A DNA stretch of 64,000 nucleotides from an uncultured Chloroflexota bacterium. GTDB lineage: Bacteria; Chloroflexota; Chloroflexia; Thermomicrobiales; UBA6265. The stretch is from contig CALGSZ010000105.1 of NCBI GenBank assembly GCA_937901745.1, positions 124,001-188,000 of the forward strand, read 5' to 3'. Positions within the stretch are counted from its first letter, which is position 1, and each line of letters begins with the position of its first letter. A model generated the notes under the pieces. The model was not told the origin of the DNA, did not search any database, and was given only the letters and a program-made list of their open reading frames with translations. Shown in pieces: positions 10,924-19,413 of the stretch. A program made the position numbers and the translations under genes.

Positions 10924-11443
10924 GCACCACCTCCACGCTTAGATCCGAGGCCGAGCCTACGATGTCATCGACGCTCTAAGCAACGCCCCTTGCCCGCCGC
11001 ACCACCGAGGCGACGCGCCCATCTCAACATAACGAATATTTCCTCACCATGGACGTGAATCCGACCAGTGTCGCTTCCTCGGCGGCGAACCCGCGACTTC
11101 TCCAGAGCTCCCGCACATCGAAACCGAGAGTGGTAGGTACATGCCGTCCGTGGCAGACGCCGGGCGCTCGCTCATTGCTTTGCGGCAACGTCCTCGACCC
11201 TTCCGGCGCGTGCGCGTTGCTGGCCTGCTCCGGACTCATCTACTCACGAACCAACGCCGGCTGACCCCAGGGCCGGTTCGCCCGGAGTCGGAGACCTATC
11301 CCTACCGTACGCCGGTTCAGTCGCACTCGCGTTCAGAATCGGGGAGATGGCGTGACAAGGTCGTCACAAGTCGGCAGCAAACCGGCCAGTCGATCGCCAG
11401 AGGTTTGATGCTTTGAGGCGCGTTGCAGGCTACCCGCGGCTAC
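10924..11443. other. 520-bp intergenic stretch without a supported gene
   Basis: This stretch lies upstream of archease and downstream of thrB. Small open frames on both strands (for example 11024-11239 minus) show no domain, no ribosome binding site and atypical composition. I see no tRNA cloverleaf. The archease-rtcB promoter should be here, but no hexamer pair stands out. Confidence 0.5.
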
Positions 11444-12343
11444 TCACTCGACGATGTGAGCGCCGCGAGGAGCGGGGCAGAGCACCACAACGCGTCCCTC
11501 CAGGGCTTGAGTGCGAGCGACGCGCTGAAACGCTGCCTTGACTTGCTCGGCGTCCGCTGGATCGACCAGTGCGAGGATCGAGGGACCGGCGCCACTCAAG
11601 CAGGCGCCGACCGCGCCAGCCTCACGCGCGGCCTCGACCATCGGCGCTAGGTGCGGGAACAGCCGCGCCCGGTACGGCTCGTGGAGCCGGTCGTGCATCC
11701 CGGCCGCGATGGCCGCGCGGTTGCCCGTCAGCAACCCGACCGCCAGCCCGGCGGCGGCGCCGACATTGAATGCGGCATCGGGATGAGGGATCGTCGCCGG
11801 CAGAGTCGCGCGCGCCGCCCAGGTCGCGCTCGTCGCGTCTGGGATGAAGACGACGGCGACCAGCCCGAGCGATGGCCCATCGGAGAGACGCAACGCTTCC
11901 GGCACGCCCGCGACCGCCAGGATCGCGCCGCCGTAGAGCGCGGCGCCGACGTTATCGCCATGCCCTTCCATCGCCCAGGCATGCCGAAAGATTTCGGCGG
12001 TTGGCAGCTTGAGGTCGAGCAGCCGGTCCGCCGCGAGGAGCCCGGCAACGAGCGCGGCCGCGGAGCTCCCCAACCCTCGCGCGACGGGCACTTCTGCGCG
12101 CACAGTCATCGCGAACGGCGGCAGCTTCCGGTGATACTCCGCCGCCAGCTCCTCCATCGCGTTCAGGACATAGTTGTCTTTGCGCGGATCGAGCCTCGGA
12201 GCCTCGGAGCCCTCAACCGAAATGCTCGGCGGAGCTTCGGTGTCGATCTCCAGCTCATTCCAGAGATCGAGCGCCAGGCCGAGGGCGTCGAAACCCGACC
12301 CGAGATTCGCGACTGATGCTGGAGCGCGGACTCTAAAGCGCAT
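11444..12343 (-). CDS. thrB: homoserine kinase
   Basis: 299 residues, a GHMP-superfamily kinase that phosphorylates homoserine for threonine synthase. Visible are the N-terminal APASVANLGSGFDALGLAL and the ATP-binding loop PVARGLGSSAAALVAG, plus a C-terminal GACLSGAGPSILAL motif. Its ATG lies inside the last codons of thrC (11-base overlap, ATGCGCTTTAG), so translation of the two is likely coupled. Confidence 0.96.
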   Translation of the reverse strand: MRFRVRAPASVANLGSGFDALGLALDLWNELEIDTEAPPSISVEGSEAPRLDPRKDNYVLNAMEELAAEYHRKLPPFAMTVRAEVPVARGLGSSAAALVAGLLAADRLLDLKLPTAEIFRHAWAMEGHGDNVGAALYGGAILAVAGVPEALRLSDGPSLGLVAVVFIPDATSATWAARATLPATIPHPDAAFNVGAAAGLAVGLLTGNRAAIAAGMHDRLHEPYRARLFPHLAPMVEAAREAGAVGACLSGAGPSILALVDPADAEQVKAAFQRVARTQALEGRVVVLCPAPRGAHIVE

Positions 12344-13649
12344 CGGCCAACGTCCGCTCCAGGGCCGAGTAGTCGGCCGGGATCGTCACGGGCCGGTTGG
12401 CTCCCGGCCGAGGCTGACCGTCGCGGTCACCGAGGTGATAGTTGACCACCGCGTCGGCGTCCTTCAGCAGATGGCCCGTCAGGATGCCGACGACGCTGGC
12501 GTCGGGGCGGATCGCTCCCTCTCGGACGAGCCGCCGCACACCGGCCAGCGAGGCAGCCGACGCTGGCTCGCAGCCGATGCCCACCCGGTCGATCTCCGCT
12601 TTCGCGTCGAGGATTTCGTCGTCCGTGACCGTCGTCACCCAGCCGTCCGTGAGCTCGATGGCGCGACGCGCGCGTTCGACGCTGGCCGGGCTGCCGATCT
12701 TGATCGCCGTCGCGACCGTCTCCGCCGTCACCGGCTGGTAGCTCGTAAACCCGCTCGCGTAGTAGGCGGCGAACGGAGCCGCGCCGGCGGCCTGTACCGT
12801 CAGCAAGCGCGGCAGGCGGTCGATCAACCCAGCGGCCCGCAGGTCCGCCAGCGCCTTGCCGAATGCCGCCGTGTTGCCGAGATTCCCGCCGGGCAAGGCG
12901 ATTACGTCCGGCACTTGCCAGCCGAGCTGCTCCAAGAGCTCGAAGACGATCGTCTTCTGGCCCTCGAGCCGGAACGGGTTGACCGAGTTGACGAGATAGA
13001 CGGGACGCTCCTCCGTCAGCCGGCGCAGCAGCCGCAGCGCCGCGTCGAAGTCTCCCTGCACCTGCACGATCCGCGCGCCGTGGGCGATCGTTTGGGCGAG
13101 CTTGCCCCCCGCGATCTTTCCTTCTGGCACGAGGACGAGCGCGGTCATCCCGGCCGCCGCCGCGTATGAAGCGAGCGAGGCCGAGGTGTTGCCGGTCGAG
13201 GCGCAGGCGACGACGCGGGCACCGACCGCCTTCGCGTGGCTGATCCCGACCGTCATGCCCCGGTCCTTGAACGAGCCGGTCGGGTTCTGCCCCTCGTGCT
13301 TGAGTCCGATGCGGTCCAGTCCAGCATAGCGGGCCAGCCGGTCATCCCAGTAGATGGGGGTGTTGCCTTCCGCTCGGCTGACGATGGCCTCCTCTGGCAG
13401 TCTCGGCAGCAACGCCTGGTAGCGCCAGACACCCGATGTCGTCAGACGGGGCGGGAGGTCGCGGCCAAAATCGGCCGCGTCTATCGGGCCGGTTAGGGAT
13501 AGCTCGACATCGAGCAGGTCGCCGCAGGCAGGGCACTGCGTCACCGGCCGATCCGCTGGAACTCGCTCGCCACACATCATGCAGCGAACGACAATCGCGG
13601 CCAGATCGGCCCCGCCATGCACGCGTGTTTCGTTGTGGACCAGGCTCAT
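12333..13649 (-). CDS. thrC: threonine synthase
   Basis: 438 residues from the ATG at 13649, which has GGGAGGGG directly upstream; an earlier in-frame start only translates the leader. It is a PLP enzyme converting O-phosphohomoserine to threonine. The N-terminus has a zinc-ribbon-like pair (CMMCGERV ... CPACGDLL), the PLP lysine lies in NPTGSFKDRGM, and ASTGNTSASLASY binds the cofactor phosphate. It overlaps thrB; homoserine dehydrogenase is 7 kb away on the same strand. A perfect 18-bp palindrome lies 108 bases upstream. Confidence 0.96.
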   Translation of the reverse strand: MSLVHNETRVHGGADLAAIVVRCMMCGERVPADRPVTQCPACGDLLDVELSLTGPIDAADFGRDLPPRLTTSGVWRYQALLPRLPEEAIVSRAEGNTPIYWDDRLARYAGLDRIGLKHEGQNPTGSFKDRGMTVGISHAKAVGARVVACASTGNTSASLASYAAAAGMTALVLVPEGKIAGGKLAQTIAHGARIVQVQGDFDAALRLLRRLTEERPVYLVNSVNPFRLEGQKTIVFELLEQLGWQVPDVIALPGGNLGNTAAFGKALADLRAAGLIDRLPRLLTVQAAGAAPFAAYYASGFTSYQPVTAETVATAIKIGSPASVERARRAIELTDGWVTTVTDDEILDAKAEIDRVGIGCEPASAASLAGVRRLVREGAIRPDASVVGILTGHLLKDADAVVNYHLGDRDGQPRPGANRPVTIPADYSALERTLADAL

Positions 13650-13756
13650 CGCCCCTCCCGACGCCGACCGCACCGGACTGTGCCGGGGGAGTGTTTCATT
13701 GCTGAGAGGATACCACGGCAGGGCCTGCCACCCGGCGTCAAAGCCAGCCGAGAAGG

Positions 13757-13774
13757 GCACTCTAGCTAGAGTGC
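13757..13774. promoter_or_regulatory. 18-bp perfect palindrome upstream of thrC
   Basis: GCACTCTAGCTAGAGTGC is self-complementary over all 18 bases with no spacer. It lies 108 bases before the thrC ATG, between thrC and the sortase gene's terminator. A dimeric repressor operator for thrCB is the simplest reading. The regulator is not identifiable here. Confidence 0.5.
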
Positions 13775-13793
13775 GGCGAGTACAGAGTGCAAG

Positions 13794-13835
13794 ACGCCCC
13801 GGAGCGCGCGGTCGAGTCCGGCTACTCCGGGGCGT
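13794..13835 (-). terminator. hairpin downstream of the sortase gene
   Basis: ACGCCCCGGAG and CTCCGGGGCGT form an 11-bp perfect stem with a 20-base loop, 19 bases past the sortase stop (13854, minus strand). There is no strong T-run. Confidence 0.5.
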
Positions 13836-13853
13836 TGATTGGCGGACGAGTGT

Positions 13854-14561
13854 CTATTCCTGGACGCGATGCGCGCGAACGACGGTGCGCTGCAGGTAGA
13901 CTCCGTTCGTGTAGTCGAACGGGCCGCCGCAGGTGATGAGCGTAAGGTTCTCCTCTTCGGTCGGCCCAACGATGTCCTGGATCGGCGCGTTGGCGCTGTC
14001 GTAGTTGCGCACCCAATCCACTTCGTAGACGTACGTCTTCCCGTCCTCGCCAACAATCTCGACCTGATCCCCTTCGGCCAGCTGGGCGATGTTGTAGAAG
14101 ACCGCCGGGCCGACATCCCAGTAGTCGAGGTGGCCGGCCATAACTATGTTACCGACCTCGCCGAGCCGCGCCGTCTCCTTGTACCACGAGACGACCCACG
14201 GTCCAGTCGGATCCTGCATCACGCCGTCAACGATCTCGATCGTCTCGATCTCGGCTTCTATGCCGATCTTTTCGATCGAAATCGAGACGGGACGCGGCCC
14301 GCGAATCCGCGCCGTCTGCGCCGGCGCGATTCCGATCGGTCCCGGCCGGAGTGCGCCGGTTGTCGGCACCTCACCGACCAAAGTCGAGACGATCCGCTGT
14401 TGCTGTTGCTGTTGCTGCTGTTGCTCCTCCTGCTCATCGTCCTGCGCGGCAGCCGTCGCGGTCATCCCGAACAGCATCGCGACGACCGCTAGCAGCACGC
14501 CAATGTGGCCAATCCGGCGCGATAGTCCCGACTCGAACCCCGATGCCCGCGTCCTCTTCAT
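13854..14561 (-). CDS. class F/E-like sortase with polyglutamine linker
   Basis: 235 residues. Residues 1-40 are a signal peptide or anchor (HIGVLLAVVAMLFGMTATAAA), then comes an acidic/Gln tract with nine consecutive Gln, then the sortase barrel. Catalytic residues are visible: His in VMAGHLD, Cys in LTLITCGG, Arg in YLQRTVVRA. It acts outside the membrane as a transpeptidase or hydrolase on sorted proteins. No substrate with an LPxTG-like tail is visible in the window, so it is an orphan here. The Gln tract is coded by mixed CAG/CAA codons. The class assignment is from general resemblance and is less sure than the fold. Confidence 0.88.
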   Translation of the reverse strand: MKRTRASGFESGLSRRIGHIGVLLAVVAMLFGMTATAAAQDDEQEEQQQQQQQQQRIVSTLVGEVPTTGALRPGPIGIAPAQTARIRGPRPVSISIEKIGIEAEIETIEIVDGVMQDPTGPWVVSWYKETARLGEVGNIVMAGHLDYWDVGPAVFYNIAQLAEGDQVEIVGEDGKTYVYEVDWVRNYDSANAPIQDIVGPTEEENLTLITCGGPFDYTNGVYLQRTVVRAHRVQE

Positions 14562-14727
14562 GGCCTCGCTCCGCTGTGGCTTCGTGCCTCTGTCTCGTCA
14601 GGTCAGCGCCGCGGTACTCCGTCGGCGACCGCTCTGTCGTCCTTTCAAACGCTTCACGCGCAACAATCGTATCACTACCACGAGTAACCACGTATACCGT
14701 CTCGCCCAATCGGCGCGATCGGCGAAG

Positions 14728-15621
14728 TCAACCACCCAGACGCGCGTCAAGCCAGCGGGCAAGCTGCGTGCGCGATATTTCGTCCAACTCGGCCGCCGGC
14801 TGCCGCTGCATGGCGGTGCGGAAGACGCCCCGCCGGCGCAACTCCTCTTTCGCGGCGGCGACAGAGTAATCCACCGACTGCATGGTCCAGACGACGAACG
14901 GCAGCTCGGCGTGGAAGCGCGCCGTAGCATCCTGGATCTCGCCGCGCTCATAGAGCCGCTGGACGTCGGCGAAGAGGCGGGTGAAGTTCGGCGCCGGCAT
15001 GGTCCCAACGCTGCCGCGCTCCAGCGCGTCGAGGACGCCCACACCGCCCCAGCCACTGAAGACGCGCAGCCGCCCTCCGCTTTCCCGCAGCGTGGCGGAG
15101 ATCGTCTGCCCCTGGGGCATCCCCTCCACCTTCACGGCGCAGATGTTTGGCGCTTCCTCGTTGAGTCGCACCCAGAGTGATGGCGACATCGCGACGCCGG
15201 TCAGCTGCGGCGCATCCTGGACGATCAGCGGCAGCTCAGCCACTCGGGCAATGCGCAGGTAGTAGTCGCGCAGCCCCTCGGCGCTAGGCTTGACGAAAGA
15301 CGGCGGCAGCGCCATCAGCGCATCGGCGCCGAGCGCGGCCGCCCTCCGTGCCCGATCGGCCGCAACCTCCGTCCCGTCGCCGCCCACCGAGATCACGACC
15401 GGCACCCGCCGCCCGGTCGCCGCCACCGTCACGCGGGTGACCTCATCCCGTTCTGCTTCAGTCAGCTTGTAGCCCTCGCTCGCGATCGCCAGCGCAACCA
15501 CGCCGCTGGCCCCTTCCGCGATCACCCACTCGACCTCGCGCTCCAAGCTCTCAAGGTCGAGCGCGCCATCCTCGGTGAAGGGCGTGCAGAGGATCGGGTA
15601 ACAGCCGCGAAGCTCAGTCAT
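14728..15621 (-). CDS. DapA-superfamily aldolase/dehydratase, resembling L-2-keto-3-deoxyarabonate dehydratase
   Basis: 297 residues from an ATG at 15621 that overlaps the preceding gene's stop by eight bases. It is a class I TIM-barrel enzyme with the Schiff-base lysine in CAVKVEG. Where dihydrodipicolinate synthase and N-acetylneuraminate lyase have a YNxP tyrosine, this protein has LIVQDAPQLTG. I recall a VQDAP segment from L-2-keto-3-deoxyarabonate dehydratase (AraD of Azospirillum), which makes 2-oxoglutarate semialdehyde. Last gene of a sugar-acid operon with two dehydratases and a lactonase, so a dehydratase on a 2-keto-3-deoxy acid is the best guess. Confidence 0.82.
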   Translation of the reverse strand: MTELRGCYPILCTPFTEDGALDLESLEREVEWVIAEGASGVVALAIASEGYKLTEAERDEVTRVTVAATGRRVPVVISVGGDGTEVAADRARRAAALGADALMALPPSFVKPSAEGLRDYYLRIARVAELPLIVQDAPQLTGVAMSPSLWVRLNEEAPNICAVKVEGMPQGQTISATLRESGGRLRVFSGWGGVGVLDALERGSVGTMPAPNFTRLFADVQRLYERGEIQDATARFHAELPFVVWTMQSVDYSVAAAKEELRRRGVFRTAMQRQPAAELDEISRTQLARWLDARLGG

Positions 15622-16867
15622 CGTCGCCAGATTCTTCGGCCGCGTCTTCGGCGGCTGGCTGCGCATCTTCCGCCGCTGGCTTCGCGTCCTCGTCGGCCGC
15701 GGCCACTGCCGCCGGCTTCGCGCCCTCCCGGCGCTCCCAGCCAGGCGCGAAGAGCGGCAAGAAGTTGGAGACCTGGTACGGGTGCTTCTCCAGCTCAGGC
15801 CAGTTGAGATCGGTGCCGAGTCCTGGCTCAGTCGGCACCTCGATGCGACCGTCCACCACGCGCACCGGGTTCGTCACGATCTCCCGCTCCCAGGAGACGT
15901 TGAACTCGTCGAACAGCTCCTGCACGAGCGTGTTCGGACTGCAAGCGCAGATCTGAACGCAGACAGCGGTCGAGACCGGCCCCTGCGCCTGGTGCGGCGC
16001 GATCACCGCGTAGTGGGCATCGGCCATCATGCAGACGGCGCGCGTCTTGAGGATGCCGCCAAGGTTGCTCGGGTCCGGCTGGAGGATGTGCACGGCGTTG
16101 TGCTTGAGCAGCTCGGCGAACTGGTGAGTCGTGGTGAAGCTTTCGCCGCACGCCACCGGGATATCGATCCGTTTCGCGACTTCAGCCGTGGCGTCGATCT
16201 TGGTATGGTCGGTCGGTTCCTCGAACCAGGTTGGCTCGGAGTCCTCCAGCATCTCGCCAACGACGATCGCCTCCGCCACGCTGAACCGGCGGTGCCCCTC
16301 GATCATGATCTGGACACTCGGGCCGACCGTTTCGCGAACCGCCTCTACGATCTCGATCGAGAGCCGGCGGTCGTCCGGGTCCATCGTCCGCCACGCCGCG
16401 CCGAAGGGATCGAACTTGAGCGCCTTGTAACCGCGCTCGATCACCGCTTGCGCCTTTTCCGCGAACGACTCGGGTGTGCGCGGCCCGGCGTACCAGCCAT
16501 TGGCGTAGGCGGGGATCGTTTCGTGGTAGCGGCCGCCGAGCAGGTCGTAGATCGGCCGCCCGGTCACCTTGCCGATGATGTCCCAGCAGGCGATCTCGAT
16601 CGCGGCGACGGCATTCATGTGAATTTGCGCGCCCTCGGAGTAGACGTCGCGCGTCATCCGCTGGTAGATCGTCTCGACCTGGAACGGGTCCATCCCCTCG
16701 TAGCGCGGCGCGAGCTCGTGGATCGCCGCCTCGACCGTCTTCGCAAAGGCGTTCAGCGAGCCTTCGCCGATGCCGTACAGCCCGGGCTGATCCGTGTCGA
16801 GCCGCACGAAGAGCCAGTTCTTCCAGGGATTCCCGACGATATACGTCGTCGCTCGCGTTATGCGCAC
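15614..16867 (-). CDS. enolase-superfamily sugar-acid dehydratase (mandelate racemase subgroup)
   Basis: 417 residues. After the capping domain, the barrel carries KALKFDPFG, three metal-ligand glutamates (IMIEGH, WFEEP, CGESF) and a catalytic-type histidine in APHQAQGPVST, a layout like galactonate/gluconate-type dehydratases. The product would be a 2-keto-3-deoxy sugar acid, which the overlapping downstream gene could process. The last ~37 residues are an Ala/Glu/Asp/Pro tail (DEDAKPAAEDAQPAAEDAAE) absent from ordinary family members. Substrate is not decidable from sequence. Confidence 0.85.
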   Translation of the reverse strand: MRITRATTYIVGNPWKNWLFVRLDTDQPGLYGIGEGSLNAFAKTVEAAIHELAPRYEGMDPFQVETIYQRMTRDVYSEGAQIHMNAVAAIEIACWDIIGKVTGRPIYDLLGGRYHETIPAYANGWYAGPRTPESFAEKAQAVIERGYKALKFDPFGAAWRTMDPDDRRLSIEIVEAVRETVGPSVQIMIEGHRRFSVAEAIVVGEMLEDSEPTWFEEPTDHTKIDATAEVAKRIDIPVACGESFTTTHQFAELLKHNAVHILQPDPSNLGGILKTRAVCMMADAHYAVIAPHQAQGPVSTAVCVQICACSPNTLVQELFDEFNVSWEREIVTNPVRVVDGRIEVPTEPGLGTDLNWPELEKHPYQVSNFLPLFAPGWERREGAKPAAVAAADEDAKPAAEDAQPAAEDAAEESGDDD

Positions 16868-16894
16868 GGTGGCTCCCTCTCCCCAATGGCCGCG

Positions 16895-17752
16895 CTAGAG
16901 CAGCGGCGCCCCCTCGATGCCAACTGGGATCTGAGTGATGTGCCAGCGCCCGAGATTGGCGGTGAACAGGTCCGTCCCCCGAAAGGCGATGTTCGTCGGG
17001 TGGCACATCGTGTGTGCCTCGGGGTCATCAATCAGCAACTCGAGCTTTCCGTCCGGGCTCGCGCGGAAGATACGCGACGGCTCGTAGCAGGCGATGTAGA
17101 GGTTGCCCTGCACGTCGAGCGCCAGGCCATCCGGCAGACGCTCGATCCCCTCGATGAAGACCTCAATCTGCCCCGGGCTGCCATCGGGCAAGATCGGAAT
17201 GCGGGAGATGCGCCGGGCGAAGGTCTCGACAACGTAGAGCGTCGAGCGATCGAGCGAGAGGGCCATGCCGTTGGCGAAGTTCAACGTCTCGGCGTACCAC
17301 AGGCTGCCTTGCCCGGTGGCGAGATCGAACCGCCAGATTCCGGGTCCCGGCGTGCCGAAGGCGTGGCTGTCGGAGACGTAGAGGCAATTGCGCACCGGAT
17401 CGACGACGGGATAGTTCGGGATCTGAATCTGCCGCCCGTCACCGCCAGTCGCCCACTGCTCTAGGCGCTTCGACTTCGGATCCAGGCGGAAGACCGCCTT
17501 GTGCCCGAGATCGCAGACATAGAGCAGACCTTCGCGGTCAAAGGCCATGCCGACGGTGAATCCACCGGTATTGGCAACGATCTCGATGGACGAGCCATCC
17601 GGCGCGAGCCGGTAGATCTCGCCCCCGTCACCGCCGCACCAAACCGCGCCATCAGCGGCGACGGCTACCCCCTCCGGGTGCTTGAGGCGGATCGGTCCCA
17701 GCGTCCCATCGAAGAAGATGCGCGCCTGGCTCAACGGAATGACCGGCTCCAC
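16895..17752 (-). CDS. SMP-30/gluconolactonase-family lactonase
   Basis: 285 residues from a GTG at 17752 with AGGAGGGG upstream; an ATG 81 bases earlier lacks this and would overlap more of the preceding gene. It is a six-bladed beta-propeller: HPEGVAVAADG (metal Glu), NYPVVDPVRNCLYVSDS (Asn) and LPDGLALDVQGNLYIACY (Asp). It would open sugar lactones to the acids used by the flanking dehydratases. Confidence 0.88.
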   Translation of the reverse strand: MEPVIPLSQARIFFDGTLGPIRLKHPEGVAVAADGAVWCGGDGGEIYRLAPDGSSIEIVANTGGFTVGMAFDREGLLYVCDLGHKAVFRLDPKSKRLEQWATGGDGRQIQIPNYPVVDPVRNCLYVSDSHAFGTPGPGIWRFDLATGQGSLWYAETLNFANGMALSLDRSTLYVVETFARRISRIPILPDGSPGQIEVFIEGIERLPDGLALDVQGNLYIACYEPSRIFRASPDGKLELLIDDPEAHTMCHPTNIAFRGTDLFTANLGRWHITQIPVGIEGAPLL

Positions 17753-17804
17753 TCGCCCCCTCCTTTCCCTACAAGCGTCGCCATCCGTCCCGCTCGTGAC
17801 ATGA

Positions 17805-19046
17805 CTAGCGCAGCGGCGGCGCGAGGCTGACATTCGGATCGGCCCAGCGCTCGTTCGGCACCAGCGCGAACCAATCCGGCCGCCCCGGATCGCGGTCGTA
17901 CTGGTAGCCGCCTAACTCGCGGTACAGCTCCGAGTATTGCCGCAGCTTCTCCCGGTCGAGCCGGACACCGAGTCCCGGCCCGTCCGGCACGCGGATCGCG
18001 CCGCCCTCGTAGCGCAGCGGCCCGCCCTCGATCACGTCGTCGCGCAGGTGATGGTAGTGCGCGTCGGCGGCGAACGCGAGATTCGGCAGCACCGCGCCGA
18101 GGTGGAGCATCGTCGCCAGCTGGATGCCCAACTCTCCGGACGAATGGACGGCGATGCCGAGCTGGAATGTCTCGCACACGCCCGCCGCCTTGATGCACGG
18201 CCGAATTCCGCCCCAGAAGGTGGTGTCCAGCAGGATCACGTCGACGGCCAAATCGAGGATGTTCGCCGCCAGCTGCTCAAAGTTGACGACGACAGTATTT
18301 GTCGCGAGCGGCACCCCGACCATGCTGCGAACCCGGCGCATCCCGTTCAGCCCCCAGGTCGGGTCTTCGAGATAGTCGTTCCGCAGGTCGGCGATCGCCT
18401 GCCCGAAGCGGATACTCTCCTCGACGCTCAGGGCCGCATTCGGATCGTAGCGCAGGCTGTCCTCCGGGAACGCCTCCGCCAGAGCCCGGTAGCACTCAAG
18501 CTCGTAGTCCGGCGGGAACACTCCCCCTTTCAGCTTGTGGCTGGTGAAGCCGTGCTTCGACTTGAGATCGGCGGCGTGCAGCACGAGTTGCTCGACCGTG
18601 CGGACCTCGCCCTCCCCCGTCTCCGGGTCTGGATAGCGATAGAAGAGATAGCTGGCGAAGGGGACGGCGTCGCGCAACCGCCCGCCGAGTAGGTCACAGA
18701 CCGGCACGCCGAGCTTCTGGCCGATCAGGTCCAGGCATGCGAACTCAATCGCGGCGTGCAGCTGGGTGCGATTGTTGTAGAGGCTCGCCGTCGGGTTGCA
18801 GATCTTGAAGCGCAGCGCCTCGAGCTCGAACGGGTTGTGTCCAACCAGATACTGCTTGAGCCCTTGGAACGCGAGCTCGGCGCTCTCGCCACCGCCGCCC
18901 ATCTCGCCGAGGCCGACGTACCCATCGTCCGTCTCAACCTCGACGATGGTGCGGACGAACCGCCCCCAGTGAGCGCCGTTGCTGTGGCGCAGCGGCGCTT
19001 CCAGCGGCACAGTCACCGTCGTCGCGCGGATATCTACGATCTTCAG
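17805..19046 (-). CDS. glucarate-dehydratase-like enolase-superfamily enzyme, probable CTG start
   Basis: About 413 residues. The barrel has HKLKGGVFPPDYE (KxK base pair region), LRYDPNAALSVEES (first metal Asp), and EDPTWGLNGM, all like glucarate dehydratase. The first ATG/GTG in frame would cut off the standard enolase-superfamily opening strand. The sequence LKIVDIRATTVTVPLEAPLR is complete if translation begins at a CTG at 19046, seven bases after AAGGAG; no ATG, GTG or TTG offers this. First gene of the four-gene sugar-acid operon. Glucarate is the leading guess for substrate, not proven. Confidence 0.85.
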   Translation of the reverse strand: MKIVDIRATTVTVPLEAPLRHSNGAHWGRFVRTIVEVETDDGYVGLGEMGGGGESAELAFQGLKQYLVGHNPFELEALRFKICNPTASLYNNRTQLHAAIEFACLDLIGQKLGVPVCDLLGGRLRDAVPFASYLFYRYPDPETGEGEVRTVEQLVLHAADLKSKHGFTSHKLKGGVFPPDYELECYRALAEAFPEDSLRYDPNAALSVEESIRFGQAIADLRNDYLEDPTWGLNGMRRVRSMVGVPLATNTVVVNFEQLAANILDLAVDVILLDTTFWGGIRPCIKAAGVCETFQLGIAVHSSGELGIQLATMLHLGAVLPNLAFAADAHYHHLRDDVIEGGPLRYEGGAIRVPDGPGLGVRLDREKLRQYSELYRELGGYQYDRDPGRPDWFALVPNERWADPNVSLAPPLR

Positions 19047-19413
19047 GGCACCGCTCCTTGTCGCTGAAACGAAGAGCCGCTAGCGAGCGGGCGACGGGCA
19101 CCATTGTCCCGGCTCGATGAGCCGGCACAGCTCAGGTGCGCCAGCGAGCGCCCGCCACCTCGCGCAACCGTGACGCCCACGACGTGGCCGCGACCGGCGC
19201 TCCGGGTCACTGCCCGCATAGCGCCGACTGACCTCGGCGCCGGTCGCTATTCACTCGCCCGCTCAATGTGCGGCATCTTACGAAATCTGGCAGATCAATG
19301 GAGCCACACTCAGACGCGCACCGATGAGCGCTGCTCGCGGTGTGGCTCAAAGAGAACGAACGCTGAGCGCCACTTGACGGCATCGCCCAGTCACGGGAGA
19401 CACGCGGCGAATC
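19047..19413. other. 367-bp gap upstream of the sugar-acid operon
   Basis: No gene is supported. It holds the operon's presumed promoter, a short dyad CCGGCTC-GAT-GAGCCGG at 19109-19125, and the larger inverted repeat listed separately next to the stomatin gene. Confidence 0.5.
19301..19348 (-). terminator. inverted repeat downstream of the stomatin gene
   Basis: GAGCCACAC and GTGTGGCTC form a perfect 9-bp stem with a 30-base loop, 66 bases beyond the stomatin stop. It is a plausible end of the nfeD-stomatin transcript; the loop is long and there is no T-tract. Confidence 0.35.

Noticed and set aside
11024..11264. Small open frames on both strands between archease and thrB
   Set aside because: No ribosome binding site, no domain and no hydrophobic pattern; kept as intergenic.
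13650..13760. A T-box riboswitch upstream of thrC, suggested by GGGTGGCA in the leader
   Set aside because: The conserved antiterminator bulge and a specifier-loop stem are not present. Only the GGTGG-like piece matches.
14395..14445. A CTG/TTG trinucleotide repeat as a possible regulatory microsatellite or CRISPR-like repeat
   Set aside because: It is in frame and encodes the polyglutamine linker of the sortase.
15782..17464. A 560-codon plus-strand frame opposite the sugar-acid operon
   Set aside because: Shadow of the enolase-superfamily and lactonase genes, without motif or ribosome binding site.
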